A DNA stretch of 64,000 bases from Chloroflexota bacterium (GTDB lineage Bacteria > Chloroflexota > Dehalococcoidia > SM23-28-2 > RBG-16-64-32), in the NCBI GenBank assembly GCA_029262695.1, contig JAJCYV010000008.1:1-64000 (forward strand). The letters run 5' to 3'. Of this stretch, positions 1-8,188 are shown piece by piece. The stretch's first letter is position 1. Each line of letters opens with the position of its first letter. Under the pieces are notes generated by a model. That model worked only from the letters and a program-made list of their open reading frames with translations, was not told the DNA's origin and searched no databases. Position numbers and translations under genes: made by a program.

Positions 1-2
1 TC

Positions 3-776
3 ATGTGCGGCTTCAGCGTGCTCTTTACGACCGGCCCAGCCGTTGCCTTCGCGGTTGTCGACGGGTTCAGTTGGACGGCGCTCTGGCTGGGCTGTGGCAC
101 CGCCTCGATCCACGGCGTCTACGCTTACACGCTCACCCGGGGCTACGACCTCGGCGACCTGTCGTCTGTGTACCCCATTGCGCGCGGCATGGGCCCGGCG
201 CTCGTCCCGCTCTTCGCCGTCCTGATCTTCAGCGAGCACGTTTCGGTCATGGCGGGCGTGGGCATCGCATTCGTCGTCATCGGCATCTACGCGACGCACG
301 TCGACAGGCGGTTCATCCGGGATCTCTCGCACCCTCTGCGTGCACTGGCGACGCCAGCGACGGCCCTCGCGCTTCTCACGGGCGTCGTCATCGCTTCCTA
401 CACGCTGTGGGACAAGAACGCCATCGACGAAGACGTGAACCCGTTGACCGTCAACGGCTTTGCCATGGCCGGCAACTTCATCTTTCTCGCGCCGTTCGCG
501 CTCTTCCGGGTCGGCGGCGAGACGCTCGTTGAGGAGTGGCGAGAGCGGGGCCGCAGCATCGTCCTTGCGGCGGTGCTGGCGCCGCTAGGCTACACGCTCG
601 TGCTGATCGCGCTGACGACGAGCCGCGTCAGCTACGTGGCGCCGGCGCGCGAAGTCGGTATCGTTCTCGGTGCGGCGCTGGGTGTGCTCATTCTGGGCGA
701 GGGATATGGCACGTCGCGCATCTGGGGGGCGGCGCTGATCGTCATCGGCTGCGTTACGCTCGGCGTCGCGCCCTGA
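3..776 (+). CDS. EamA/DMT-family transporter, 5' truncated by window edge
   Basis: The reading frame is open from the first bases, so the true start lies outside the window. The 257 visible residues form about eight or nine hydrophobic segments in two halves, the 5+5 EamA repeat layout of drug/metabolite transporters. The YPIARGMGPALVPL stretch is typical of the family. Full members are about 280-300 residues, so roughly one or two helices are missing. It would act in the cytoplasmic membrane; the substrate cannot be read from sequence. It ends 72 bases before the next same-strand gene, so co-transcription is possible. Confidence 0.85.
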   Translation: MCGFSVLFTTGPAVAFAVVDGFSWTALWLGCGTASIHGVYAYTLTRGYDLGDLSSVYPIARGMGPALVPLFAVLIFSEHVSVMAGVGIAFVVIGIYATHVDRRFIRDLSHPLRALATPATALALLTGVVIASYTLWDKNAIDEDVNPLTVNGFAMAGNFIFLAPFALFRVGGETLVEEWRERGRSIVLAAVLAPLGYTLVLIALTTSRVSYVAPAREVGIVLGAALGVLILGEGYGTSRIWGAALIVIGCVTLGVAP

Positions 777-848
777 TCGGTTTCGCGATAGGCTTGACGC
801 GACATTCCGGACGGGCGTAACGCCTCGTACCGACGAAAGGACGAGAGC

Positions 849-1895
849 TTGAAACGCATACAGGACGGCATCTACCAGATCATCAGCCCCTTCCCCGAGT
901 TCGGGCGCGAGGAGGTCTATCGCCTGCGCGACGACATGGAGGAGCACCCGCGAGTGACCAAGGGGCTACCCTACGTCATGCCCTACGCGATCACAAGCCG
1001 CGGCGAGACGCTCCTCGTCGACTGCGGCTGGGCGACCGACGACTCGCACGCGGCGCTTTCCGATCAGCTTCACGAGATTGGCCTCGGCATCGATGACATC
1101 ACGAAGCTGGTGCTGACGCACGCCCATCCGGACCACTGCGGCCTCGCCGGACGCCTGCACGAAGAGGCGAAGTGCGAGGTCTACATGCATGAGATTGAGA
1201 TCGACTTCCTGCGCACGCGCTACACGGCTCCGGAGGCGATCCTCGAGAAGATGGCCGTCTGGCTGAAGGAGAACGGCGTCGAGCAGGATGACGTCGAGGA
1301 CCTGGAGCGCGGGTCGATGCCGCTGCGGTTCTTCGTCGCTACCGTGATGCCGGACAACCCGCTTAAGGGCGGGGAGACGATCGACGTTGGTGACTTCACG
1401 TTCGAGGTGATCTGGACGCCGGGCCATTCACCGGGCCACGTCTGCCTTTACGAGCCGAACCACAGGCTGATGATCAGCGGCGACCACGTCCTGCCGATGA
1501 TCTCGCCCAACGTCAGCCTCCACCCGCAGCAGCGCGAGAACCCGCTTCAGGACTACATCGACAGCCTGGAGAAGATCGCCGACATGAAGGTCGACCGTGT
1601 GTTGCCGGCCCATGAGTGGGACATCGACTGGTTCAAGAAGCGCGTCATGGAGCTGCTGGGCCACCACGAGTCGCGCCTCGACGAGATGGTAGAGGCCGTC
1701 GGCGTCGAAGCCGAGGCGACGGCCGCTGACGTCGCGCGGCGCATCCGCTGGAACACCGGCTCCTTCGACTCTTTCGCCGCCTGGATGAAGCGCGCGGCGA
1801 TAGGCGAGACGCTGGCCCATCTGCGCTTCCTCACCGGCAATGACCGGCTCCGCGAGTACCGGCGGGATGGCGTCACCTACTTCGCGAACTCGTAG
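849..1895 (+). CDS. MBL-fold metallo-hydrolase
   Basis: 348-residue metallo-beta-lactamase-fold hydrolase. The metal-binding HxHxDH signature is complete at about residues 91-96 (THAHPDHCG). GHSPGH and SGDH supply the later His and Asp ligands expected for a binuclear zinc site. The C-terminal third (about 260-348) resembles the extra helical domain seen in hydroxyacylglutathione-hydrolase-like and LACTB2-like members. The start is TTG at 849, supported by AAAGGA at 836-841. The substrate is unknown; acyl-thioester or phosphoryl esters are possible. Probably cytoplasmic. Confidence 0.88.
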   Translation: MKRIQDGIYQIISPFPEFGREEVYRLRDDMEEHPRVTKGLPYVMPYAITSRGETLLVDCGWATDDSHAALSDQLHEIGLGIDDITKLVLTHAHPDHCGLAGRLHEEAKCEVYMHEIEIDFLRTRYTAPEAILEKMAVWLKENGVEQDDVEDLERGSMPLRFFVATVMPDNPLKGGETIDVGDFTFEVIWTPGHSPGHVCLYEPNHRLMISGDHVLPMISPNVSLHPQQRENPLQDYIDSLEKIADMKVDRVLPAHEWDIDWFKKRVMELLGHHESRLDEMVEAVGVEAEATAADVARRIRWNTGSFDSFAAWMKRAAIGETLAHLRFLTGNDRLREYRRDGVTYFANS

Positions 1896-1946
1896 TCCGC
1901 GGTCTGCCGCCCGGGTGGTAGTTCGTTCGGCTGAAGCGCTCCCCGA

Positions 1947-2288
1947 TTAGTACCGGCTCATACCTCGCGGTTCACGCTTCCGGGCCAACGCAAGGATCAC
2001 GCCAGTGATTGTGACGACTCCCAGCACGGGCACGGCCCGCTTTGAGAAGCGCCGGGGCATGAGGAGTTCGAAGAAATCACGATCGTCACCGTAGCGACGA
2101 TGCACTGCACCGAGCGGGCAGTCGCCGCCGTTCGAGAGGAACACCGCGCCTTCAATGGTGAGCGCACCGATCGCGCCGAAGAGCAAGCGCCCGCCCCGTT
2201 GCCTCAGGGCCGCGTAGTAAACGTAGCCGATGCACGTCAAGAAGAAGGCTGTGAGCGCTCCATGCAGCAGACGTATGAGCAGGACCAT
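1947..2288 (-). CDS. small membrane protein, possibly DUF2784-like
   Basis: 113 residues with an N-terminal helix (about 5-25), a second hydrophobic stretch (about 33-50) and a C-terminal helix (about 85-103). Between them lies a polar loop containing NGGDCPLGAVHRRYG. The Asn/Cys-Pro-Leu segment recalls DUF2784 membrane proteins, but that match is by eye and weak. It lies 15 bases downstream of the nitrilase gene on the same strand, so the two are probably one transcript. No function is known. Confidence 0.6.
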   Translation of the reverse strand: MVLLIRLLHGALTAFFLTCIGYVYYAALRQRGGRLLFGAIGALTIEGAVFLSNGGDCPLGAVHRRYGDDRDFFELLMPRRFSKRAVPVLGVVTITGVILALARKREPRGMSRY

Positions 2289-2303
2289 GCCGCTGGACGT
2301 ACT

Positions 2304-3296
2304 CTACAACTCCACGACCGCCGCCACGATCTCCTCTGCATCCGGGCGCGAGGCGATCGCCAGGACGCCGTCTTCCCACGACGCACCGGGGCGGCCCGTG
2401 TTCTGCGAGACGCTCGATAGCCCCTCGGCGTACATGTCCTCGAAGACCGCGCCGACCAACATCGCGTTGACACCGTAGCGGATATTCTCTCGGCCCTGGA
2501 TGATGGCGGGGCAGCCGGCGCGCAGCCAGTTCTCGCCCTCCCTGTGCTCCGGGTCGTAGGTGCTCGGCCCTTCCCAGGAGTGCTGGTTGTAGGAGGGCTT
2601 GAGTAGAACGTCCACGCCGAGAGAGTCGTAGCGCTCCACCAGCGTTTCGTGGAAGCCGTCGAAGCAGACTAGCGTGCCCAACCGGCCGAGCGATGTCTCG
2701 GCCGGGATGACCTCACTGCGCGGCGCCGGGTCGAACAGGCGCTCCTCCAGGCCCGGCACGAGGTACACCTTAGGCACGCGCTGCAGGCACAATCCCTTCG
2801 GGGAGAAGAGGTACGAGGTGTTCCAGACCTGCGTCGCGTCGCGCACGTGGCGGCCGCCCTTGCTGGGCTCGTCCTCCAGCGGCGGCAGGGCGATGCTGCC
2901 GGCGGCGACGTAGCAGCCGTACTGGCGAGCCATCGCCGCGAACGTTTCGCCGTAAACGCGCTCCGCCTCGGCCGCCGTGTCGACGAAGAGCAGCCGCTTG
3001 GCTGCTGCTTCGGGCGTCCGCAGCTCCTCCGGCAGCGACGCGAAGTGCTGCATCACGATCTTCGTCGCGCCGGCCTCCAGCGACGTCTCGTCCTGGAGGT
3101 CGTCCCAGTACGGCGGCAGGAACGAGAGGAACATACCGATCAGTTCGGGGAAGGAGACGAGAGTCGGCAGCGAGAAGTCCGCCTCGCGGGCCGCCATCTG
3201 CATCAGCGCGCCGATCTTCGCCCGGAACGACTCCTCGTCCCTGTAGTCGGATCGCTCCATCCGTGCCTGGACGGCGATCAGGTTCTTCTTCGCCAT
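2304..3296 (-). CDS. carbon-nitrogen hydrolase (nitrilase superfamily)
   Basis: 330-residue nitrilase-superfamily enzyme that would hydrolyse an amide or nitrile C-N bond in the cytoplasm. The Glu-Lys-Cys triad is visible: Glu51 in SFPELIG, Lys176 in VPKVYLVPG and Cys211 in LVCFDGFHE. The position after the catalytic Cys is Phe-Asp-Gly rather than the commoner Tyr-Asp. A TATAAT box at 3306-3311 sits 9 bases before the ATG with no Shine-Dalgarno, so the message is probably leaderless. The substrate is not predictable. Confidence 0.87.
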   Translation of the reverse strand: MAKKNLIAVQARMERSDYRDEESFRAKIGALMQMAAREADFSLPTLVSFPELIGMFLSFLPPYWDDLQDETSLEAGATKIVMQHFASLPEELRTPEAAAKRLLFVDTAAEAERVYGETFAAMARQYGCYVAAGSIALPPLEDEPSKGGRHVRDATQVWNTSYLFSPKGLCLQRVPKVYLVPGLEERLFDPAPRSEVIPAETSLGRLGTLVCFDGFHETLVERYDSLGVDVLLKPSYNQHSWEGPSTYDPEHREGENWLRAGCPAIIQGRENIRYGVNAMLVGAVFEDMYAEGLSSVSQNTGRPGASWEDGVLAIASRPDAEEIVAAVVEL

Positions 3297-3305
3297 AGCG
3301 CTGCG

Positions 3306-3311
3306 ATTATA
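3306..3311 (-). promoter_or_regulatory. -10 box of leaderless nitrilase promoter
   Basis: Perfect TATAAT on the minus strand, 9 bases before the nitrilase ATG. A transcript starting 6-8 bases after the box would begin at or next to the start codon. Confidence 0.65.
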
Positions 3312-3351
3312 CCCGGCCCCCTGCTAAACTGCGGGCAGAGGAGGAGGCGAC

Positions 3352-4221
3352 ATGACGAAGACAGCGCTTGTACTCGGCGGCGGCGGCATGCTCGGCGTGT
3401 CGTGGGCCACCGGGATGATCGCGGGGTTGCACGACGCCGGCGTCGACGTGACCGGTGCGGACCGTATCGTCGGCACCTCCGCCGGCTCGATCGTTGGCAC
3501 GCAGCTCGCGCAGGGCGCACCGCTCGACAAGATGGTCGAGTGGCACCACGCGCCGCGCGACCCGGACGCCATCGAGCTGAACATGGAGATCGACCTCCAG
3601 AGCACGATGGCGATCTTCGCGAGGTGGGCCGCCTACACGGAGATGACACCCGAAAACTGCGCTGAGATCGGAGCGATGGCGCTCGCCTCGAAGACGGTCG
3701 ACGAGGACCGCTGGATCGGATCCTTCGGCGTCCTGATCGGCCCCCGCTGGTCGGACCGCGACGTAATCTTGACTGCCGTCGATGCTGAGAGCGGCGCGTT
3801 CCAGACGTGGACCCGCGACTCCGGCGTCGATCTCCACCGGGCGATCGCCTCCAGCTGTTCGGTGCCCGGTCTCTTCCCGCCGGTGGCGATCAACGGCCGG
3901 CGCTACCAGGACGGCGGCGTGCGCTCGGCAACGAACGCGGACCTCGCGGCTGGCTTCGAAGCCGTCTTGATCGTGGCGCCGATAGGGGCGCGGCCGGACG
4001 GCATTGACCCGCTGTCGAACCGGCTGGCGACGGCTGAGGCGGAGGCGCTGAGGGCGGCCGGTGCCAGCGTGGAGCTGACCTTCCCGGACGACGGCGCGCA
4101 GGAGGCGATGGGCATCAACCGCATGGACTCCTCCCGGCGCGGCCTCTGCGTTGAGGCGGGACGCGAGCAGGGCCGCTCGCTCGCCGGGCGCATCGCAGTC
4201 TGGGCGCGAGCCACCGCCTGA
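3352..4221 (+). CDS. patatin-like phospholipase family protein
   Basis: 289-residue patatin/RssA-type acyl hydrolase with a Ser-Asp dyad. The oxyanion-hole glycine run LGGGGMLG is at about residues 8-15, the nucleophile elbow GTSAGS has Ser43, and the DGG motif has Asp187. No signal peptide is seen, so it is probably cytoplasmic or membrane-associated and acts on lipid esters. ATG at 3352 is preceded by an AGAGGAGGAGG run ending at 3347. The glyoxalase-like gene follows after 8 bases in the same direction, suggesting an operon. Confidence 0.88.
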   Translation: MTKTALVLGGGGMLGVSWATGMIAGLHDAGVDVTGADRIVGTSAGSIVGTQLAQGAPLDKMVEWHHAPRDPDAIELNMEIDLQSTMAIFARWAAYTEMTPENCAEIGAMALASKTVDEDRWIGSFGVLIGPRWSDRDVILTAVDAESGAFQTWTRDSGVDLHRAIASSCSVPGLFPPVAINGRRYQDGGVRSATNADLAAGFEAVLIVAPIGARPDGIDPLSNRLATAEAEALRAAGASVELTFPDDGAQEAMGINRMDSSRRGLCVEAGREQGRSLAGRIAVWARATA

Positions 4222-4229
4222 GGGACGCA

Positions 4230-4859
4230 GTGCTGCCGGCCGTCGATCACCTCGTCTACGCCGTACCCAGCCTGGACGCTGGCATCGAGGCGATGGCGGA
4301 GCGGCTTGGAGTTACCGCCGCGCACGGTGGGCAGCACACCGGCATCGGCACGCACAACGCTTTGCTCTCCCTCGGGCGCAGCGTCTACCTTGAGATCATC
4401 GCGCCCGACCCCGATCAGCCGCCGCCCAGCGGGCCGCTGCCGTTCGGGCTCGGTGATTTGCATGAGCCCGGCCTCGCCGCCTGGGCGCTCGACGTCACCG
4501 ACATCGAGTCGCGGGCCGCGTCGGCACGCGACGCGGGCTACGATCCCGGCTCCGTGATCGCGATGACCCGGGCGCTGCCCGGCGGCGATGACCTGAGCTG
4601 GCGCCTGACTCTCCGCCGCCCGGCCGCCGGTGACGGCCTCGTCCCTTTCCTCATCCAGTGGAATCCCGGCGGGCCGCACCCGGCCGCCTCGTCCCCCGGC
4701 GGCTGCACGCTGACCGACCTGACGGCAGAGCACCCGCGCCCGGCAGAGGTCGAGCCGATGCTCTCTGCACTCGGCGTCGACCTGCCGCTCGCGGAGGCGC
4801 CCCGTCCCGCCCTGATTGCGACGATTGAGGGCCCGCACGGAACAGTCGTCCTGACGTAG
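4230..4859 (+). CDS. VOC/glyoxalase-like domain protein
   Basis: 209 residues starting at GTG 4230, eight bases after the patatin stop. The opening VDHLVYAVPSLDAGIEAM and the later GGQHTGIGTHNALLSLG match the Glyoxalase_3-type vicinal-oxygen-chelate domain. Members bind a metal and act on small carbonyl or diol substrates, but this subfamily is uncharacterised and the reaction is unknown. It ends two bases before the convergent rsgA gene. Confidence 0.78.
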   Translation: MLPAVDHLVYAVPSLDAGIEAMAERLGVTAAHGGQHTGIGTHNALLSLGRSVYLEIIAPDPDQPPPSGPLPFGLGDLHEPGLAAWALDVTDIESRAASARDAGYDPGSVIAMTRALPGGDDLSWRLTLRRPAAGDGLVPFLIQWNPGGPHPAASSPGGCTLTDLTAEHPRPAEVEPMLSALGVDLPLAEAPRPALIATIEGPHGTVVLT

Positions 4860-4861
4860 GA

Positions 4862-5932
4862 TCAGCGACGCTGCGCCTTCAAACGAGCGCGGTTGGTCTT
4901 TGCGATCTGCTTCCACTTCTTCTGCTCCTCCGCGCGCAGCCGCTCGTCCTTCTTGCCGGCGATGAACGTTTGCTCCCGCTGTAGTTTGCGATAGCTCTCC
5001 AGTCGCCCGTGGTCCAGCGTTCCGCCGCCGATCGCCGCCTGCACGGCACAGTCCGGCTCAGAGCTGTGGCTGCAGTCGCGGAAGCCGCAGCCCTCGGCGA
5101 GATCCTCGATGTCCGCAAACGCCTGCCCCAGGCCTTCGCCGGTGTCCCAGATCGCCAGTTCGCGCAACCCGGGCGTGTCGATGATCACGGCGCCGCCGGG
5201 CACGACCAGCATCTGCCGCACAGTCGTCGTGTGACGGCCCTTGTCATCGGCGCGGATGCCCTTGATGTCCTGAGCCTCGCGCTCCAGCAGGTGGTTGATG
5301 ATGCTCGACTTGCCGACGCCGGACGAGCCGACGAAGACGGCTGTGATGCCGTGCGCGAGCGTCGGCCGGAGCGCCTCGATGCCTTCGCCGGTCGAGGCGC
5401 TCGTCACGAGCACCTCGACGCCGGGCGCTATCGCTTCGACGTCGTGGAGGATCGCGTCGCGATCGTCGCAGAGGTCGGCCTTGTTGAGGACCAGGACGGG
5501 TGTTGCGCCGCTGTCCCAGGTTACCGCCAGGTATCGCTCCAGCCGCCGCAAGTTCAGCTCGCGGTTGAGCGAGGCGACGACGTAGATGAGGTCGACGTTG
5601 GCGGCCATGATCTGCTCGTCGGTGCGCTCGCCGGCGACTTTGCGCGAGAGTGCTGAGCGGCGCCGCAGCAGGTGCTCGACGACGGCGCGCGGCTCGCCCG
5701 GCAGGCGTCTCGCGAGCAGCCAGTCGCCGACCGCCGGCAGGTCGTTGCGGCCCTCGGCTTCGTGCAGCATGCGCCCCGGTATCACGGCCTCGAAGGTGCC
5801 GTGAGGAGACCAGAGCACGTACGCCCCGCGCTGCTCTTCGGCGACGCGCATTGGGTCGAGGTCGTCATCGGGCAGGTCCTTCGTCTGTTCGGCGAAGAAC
5901 GGGCCCCAGCCCAGGTCTTCAAGTGAGTACAA
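4862..5932 (-). CDS. rsgA: ribosome small-subunit GTPase RsgA
   Basis: 356-residue circularly permuted GTPase that promotes late 30S assembly by releasing RbfA. Motifs come in permuted order: G4 NKAD at 150-153, G1 GSSGVGKSS at 202-210, G3 DTPG at 252-255. The C-terminal zinc knuckle has Cys282, Cys287, His289 and Cys295. An N-terminal OB-like region (about 30-95) and a basic tail rich in Lys/Arg complete the family layout. The start is TTG at 5932 with AAGGAG at 5940-5945. Identification is secure. Confidence 0.95.
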   Translation of the reverse strand: MYSLEDLGWGPFFAEQTKDLPDDDLDPMRVAEEQRGAYVLWSPHGTFEAVIPGRMLHEAEGRNDLPAVGDWLLARRLPGEPRAVVEHLLRRRSALSRKVAGERTDEQIMAANVDLIYVVASLNRELNLRRLERYLAVTWDSGATPVLVLNKADLCDDRDAILHDVEAIAPGVEVLVTSASTGEGIEALRPTLAHGITAVFVGSSGVGKSSIINHLLEREAQDIKGIRADDKGRHTTTVRQMLVVPGGAVIIDTPGLRELAIWDTGEGLGQAFADIEDLAEGCGFRDCSHSSEPDCAVQAAIGGGTLDHGRLESYRKLQREQTFIAGKKDERLRAEEQKKWKQIAKTNRARLKAQRR

Positions 5933-6022
5933 CGGATCGCTCCTTGTATGATCGATGTTGGTGATGCGCGCGCGCGGACACGGACTCGGGGAGCGGACCC
6001 GTACTGCGGTCTGGGGGAAGGG

Positions 6023-6088
6023 TTAGGCCGGGCGGCCGGCGACCGAAAGGACGGGCCCGCTGCTCGCGGCAACGAATGTGCATCTCAT
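6023..6088 (-). CDS. putative 21-aa leader peptide upstream of rsgA
   Basis: An ATG at 6088 is preceded 10 bases upstream by AAAGGAGGG (6099-6107), one of the strongest Shine-Dalgarno sequences in the window. It opens a 21-codon frame encoding a small neutral peptide (MRCTFVAASSG...) that ends at TAA 6023-6025. It lies about 90 bases upstream of rsgA on the same strand, in a divergent intergenic region. It may be a leader peptide or chance. No homolog is recognised. Confidence 0.3.
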   Translation of the reverse strand: MRCTFVAASSGPVLSVAGRPA

Positions 6089-6178
6089 GTTGTAAGGGCC
6101 CTCCTTTCGCCTTCTCGTGCCCGCAGACTAACCGCGTGCACTGGCGATGTCAATCAGCTTCGCCCGTATACTGGCCGC

Positions 6179-6925
6179 ATGCGCGTTCTTGTCGTCTCCG
6201 ATGTTCACGCCAACCTCGACGCGCTCGAGGCCGTCCTTCGCGACGCTCGGACCGGCGGTGTGCTCGATGCCGTCTGGAGCCTCGGCGACTGCGTTGGTTA
6301 CGGGCCGCTGCCGGGCGAATGCCTGTCGCGCTTGAGCGACGAGAGCGCCGCGTCCGTGGCGGGCAACCACGAGCGAGCGGCGACCGGCGCGATCAGCGTC
6401 GACGACTTCAATCCGGACGCCCGCGCGTCGGCGCTCTGGACGGCCGACCGTCTCGAGGGGGACGAGAAGGCGTTGCTCGACGCGATGCCGGAGACGCGCA
6501 TCGAGGCGGAATACTTCTCGCTCGTGCACGGGACCCTGCGCCGCCCCATCTGGGAGTACCTGTACTCGGTTGAGGCCGGCGCTGCGCACCTCGCGCTCCA
6601 GCAGACGCCGTTCGGGTTCTGCGGCCACACGCACGTGCCGGCGATCGCGTCGCTCGATGCGGACGCGCCGGGCGGCTGCGACTTCCGTCGCCTGGCGGAC
6701 GGTCAGTCCGTCTCGCTCGACCCGGGGACGAAGGTCGTGATCAACCCCGGCAGTGTCGGCCAGCCGCGCGACGGCGACCCGCGTGCCTCGTACGCCGTCT
6801 ACGACTCAGAGACGCAGAGCGTGACGCTGCGCCGCGTGGAGTACGACATTGGCAGTACGCAGCGGCTGATGGAGAAGGCCGGGCTGCCGCGCTGGCTGAT
6901 CGAGCGGCTGTCAGAGGGCCGCTAG
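6179..6925 (+). CDS. calcineurin-like metallophosphoesterase
   Basis: 248-residue YfcE/MJ0936-type phosphoesterase. Metal ligands are Asp8 and His10 (SDVH), Asp37 (GDCVGYGP), Asn63-His64 (GNHE), a His in VHGTLRR, and the terminal GHTHVP. This is the compact stand-alone form, often active on cyclic or simple phosphodiesters. The frame continues upstream to 5948, but MRVLVVSDVH marks the domain start. TATACT at 6167-6172 lies 6 bases before this ATG, implying a leaderless message. Its stop shares a CTAG with the convergent HExxH gene. Confidence 0.87.
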   Translation: MRVLVVSDVHANLDALEAVLRDARTGGVLDAVWSLGDCVGYGPLPGECLSRLSDESAASVAGNHERAATGAISVDDFNPDARASALWTADRLEGDEKALLDAMPETRIEAEYFSLVHGTLRRPIWEYLYSVEAGAAHLALQQTPFGFCGHTHVPAIASLDADAPGGCDFRRLADGQSVSLDPGTKVVINPGSVGQPRDGDPRASYAVYDSETQSVTLRRVEYDIGSTQRLMEKAGLPRWLIERLSEGR

Positions 6926-8019
6926 CCCAGGTTCGATTCGAACCAGCGCCTGTACTCGGTCCAGTCTGGCAGCACGCTGCCGTCGGGCGCGGCGTAAATC
7001 AACGCCCCGATTGCTGCGAACGCCTCGACCGGGTTTGGCGCGTAGGCCTGGAGGGTCTCGCCGGTCTCGCTCACGTAAGTGAGGTCGGCCCCGTCATAGC
7101 GGAAGATCGCCGCGATCTCGTCCCAGGAGCCGTGCGACCGGCTCGCGAGCTCTTCGTCCGACACCGTCAGCACCCAGCCGGTCGCGGTGATGAAGGAGCG
7201 CATCTCCGCCGCCAGCAGCGCCTGCCCGTAGCTCCCGGAGGGGGCGTCGCGCATCTGGTACGCGTGCAACAGCTCGTGGGCGATCGTCACGCCGTCGGCG
7301 CCGGTCTGCAGGACGATCTGGCTGGCGACGCTGCGGGAGTCGCCGTCCCTGTCCTGAGTGGTGTAGAAGTTGGCGGCGCCGCCACCGTACGGTTGCCATC
7401 CGGCGAGTGTGCGTCCAGCTTCGTTTGAGAGCACGGACAGCGACCCGTGCGAATTGTAAGCTGCCAGCGAGACGACGTTGGCGGGCAACGAGGCGAGTGC
7501 GCTGGCTAGCGCGCCGAGGTTGCGCAACCGCGCCGCTTCGTCAGCGCCCCAGTCCTGGCCGGCGATCACGACGCGCACGCTCCATTTCGACTCGATCTCC
7601 CTCGCCAGCTCAAGCGCCGCGTTGGGCGCCGGAGTTGCGGGGGGCGCGGGGTGCGCGGGGGTGTAGAGGGGCGGCGGCGCAGTCCAGGCTTCGCCGAGCG
7701 TCGGTGCGATAGAAGCGGCCGGCGCGCTGGTGGCTGGTGCGCCGGTAGTCGGTGCGGCGGTGGCTGGAGTGGTGGTAGCCGGTGTGGCGGTGGCCGGAGC
7801 GGTGGTAGCCGGTGTGGCGTGTCCCGCTGCGACGGTGGGTGTGGCGTAGGCGTACGTGGCCTGTCCCGAGTCACCCGTCGTACTGAACGCGATCGCCCCG
7901 GCGATGGCGCCGCTCAGCAGAGCGACGGTTGAGACCGCGGCCAGAAGGCCCTGTGATTGCTTCCACCCTCCCCGGTGGCTCGTCGTACGGCCCCTCTGGC
8001 CAGCCCGGTCTCTGTACAG
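6922..8019 (-). CDS. membrane-anchored/secreted HExxH putative metallopeptidase, CTG start
   Basis: The frame is open from a TAA near 8090 down to 6922 but contains no ATG, GTG or TTG before GTG 7578. GTG 7578 would remove a clear transmembrane or signal segment (residues about 35-57) and the Thr/Pro/Ala-rich linker after it. CTG at 8017-8019 has GGGAGGG at 8027-8033, seven bases away, and is proposed as the start (365 aa). The exported domain has HELLH at about 248-252 and a downstream AAEMRSF Glu at about 272, an HExxH-E zinc arrangement. No peptidase family was recognised. Promoter-proximal direct repeats (8077-8104) suggest response-regulator control. Confidence 0.6.
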   Translation of the reverse strand: MYRDRAGQRGRTTSHRGGWKQSQGLLAAVSTVALLSGAIAGAIAFSTTGDSGQATYAYATPTVAAGHATPATTAPATATPATTTPATAAPTTGAPATSAPAASIAPTLGEAWTAPPPLYTPAHPAPPATPAPNAALELAREIESKWSVRVVIAGQDWGADEAARLRNLGALASALASLPANVVSLAAYNSHGSLSVLSNEAGRTLAGWQPYGGGAANFYTTQDRDGDSRSVASQIVLQTGADGVTIAHELLHAYQMRDAPSGSYGQALLAAEMRSFITATGWVLTVSDEELASRSHGSWDEIAAIFRYDGADLTYVSETGETLQAYAPNPVEAFAAIGALIYAAPDGSVLPDWTEYRRWFESNLG

Positions 8020-8076
8020 TCCCCGTCCCTCCCATCCTGGGTTCGCCCCAGGTGCGCCGGGGACGCTGTCCCCGTA

Positions 8077-8104
8077 CCTAAATCGAGGTTAAGGAACGGT
8101 TTAG
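8077..8104 (-). promoter_or_regulatory. 11-bp-spaced TTAAC-type direct repeats upstream of the HExxH gene
   Basis: On the minus strand CTAAAC (8104-8099), CTTAAC (8093-8088) and TTTAGG (8082-8077) recur at exactly 11-base steps, about 60-85 bases before the proposed CTG start. The same layout occurs upstream of 17988-18737, 19040 and 51912. The spacing is that of OmpR/PhoB-family sites. Confidence 0.5.
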
Positions 8105-8173
8105 ACGGGTTCAGTTAACAGCCGGTAAAGATGGGTCGCGGCTTGGGGAACGATCGCGCTAACAGGTGTGGCG

Positions 8174-8179
8174 TATAAT
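8174..8179 (+). promoter_or_regulatory. -10 box deciding the hydroxyacid dehydrogenase start
   Basis: Perfect TATAAT, 9 bases before ATG 8189. The in-frame GTG at 8168 lies upstream of this box and so cannot be in the transcript, which fixes the start at 8189. Confidence 0.65.
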
Positions 8180-8188
8180 CCGCCTCAC

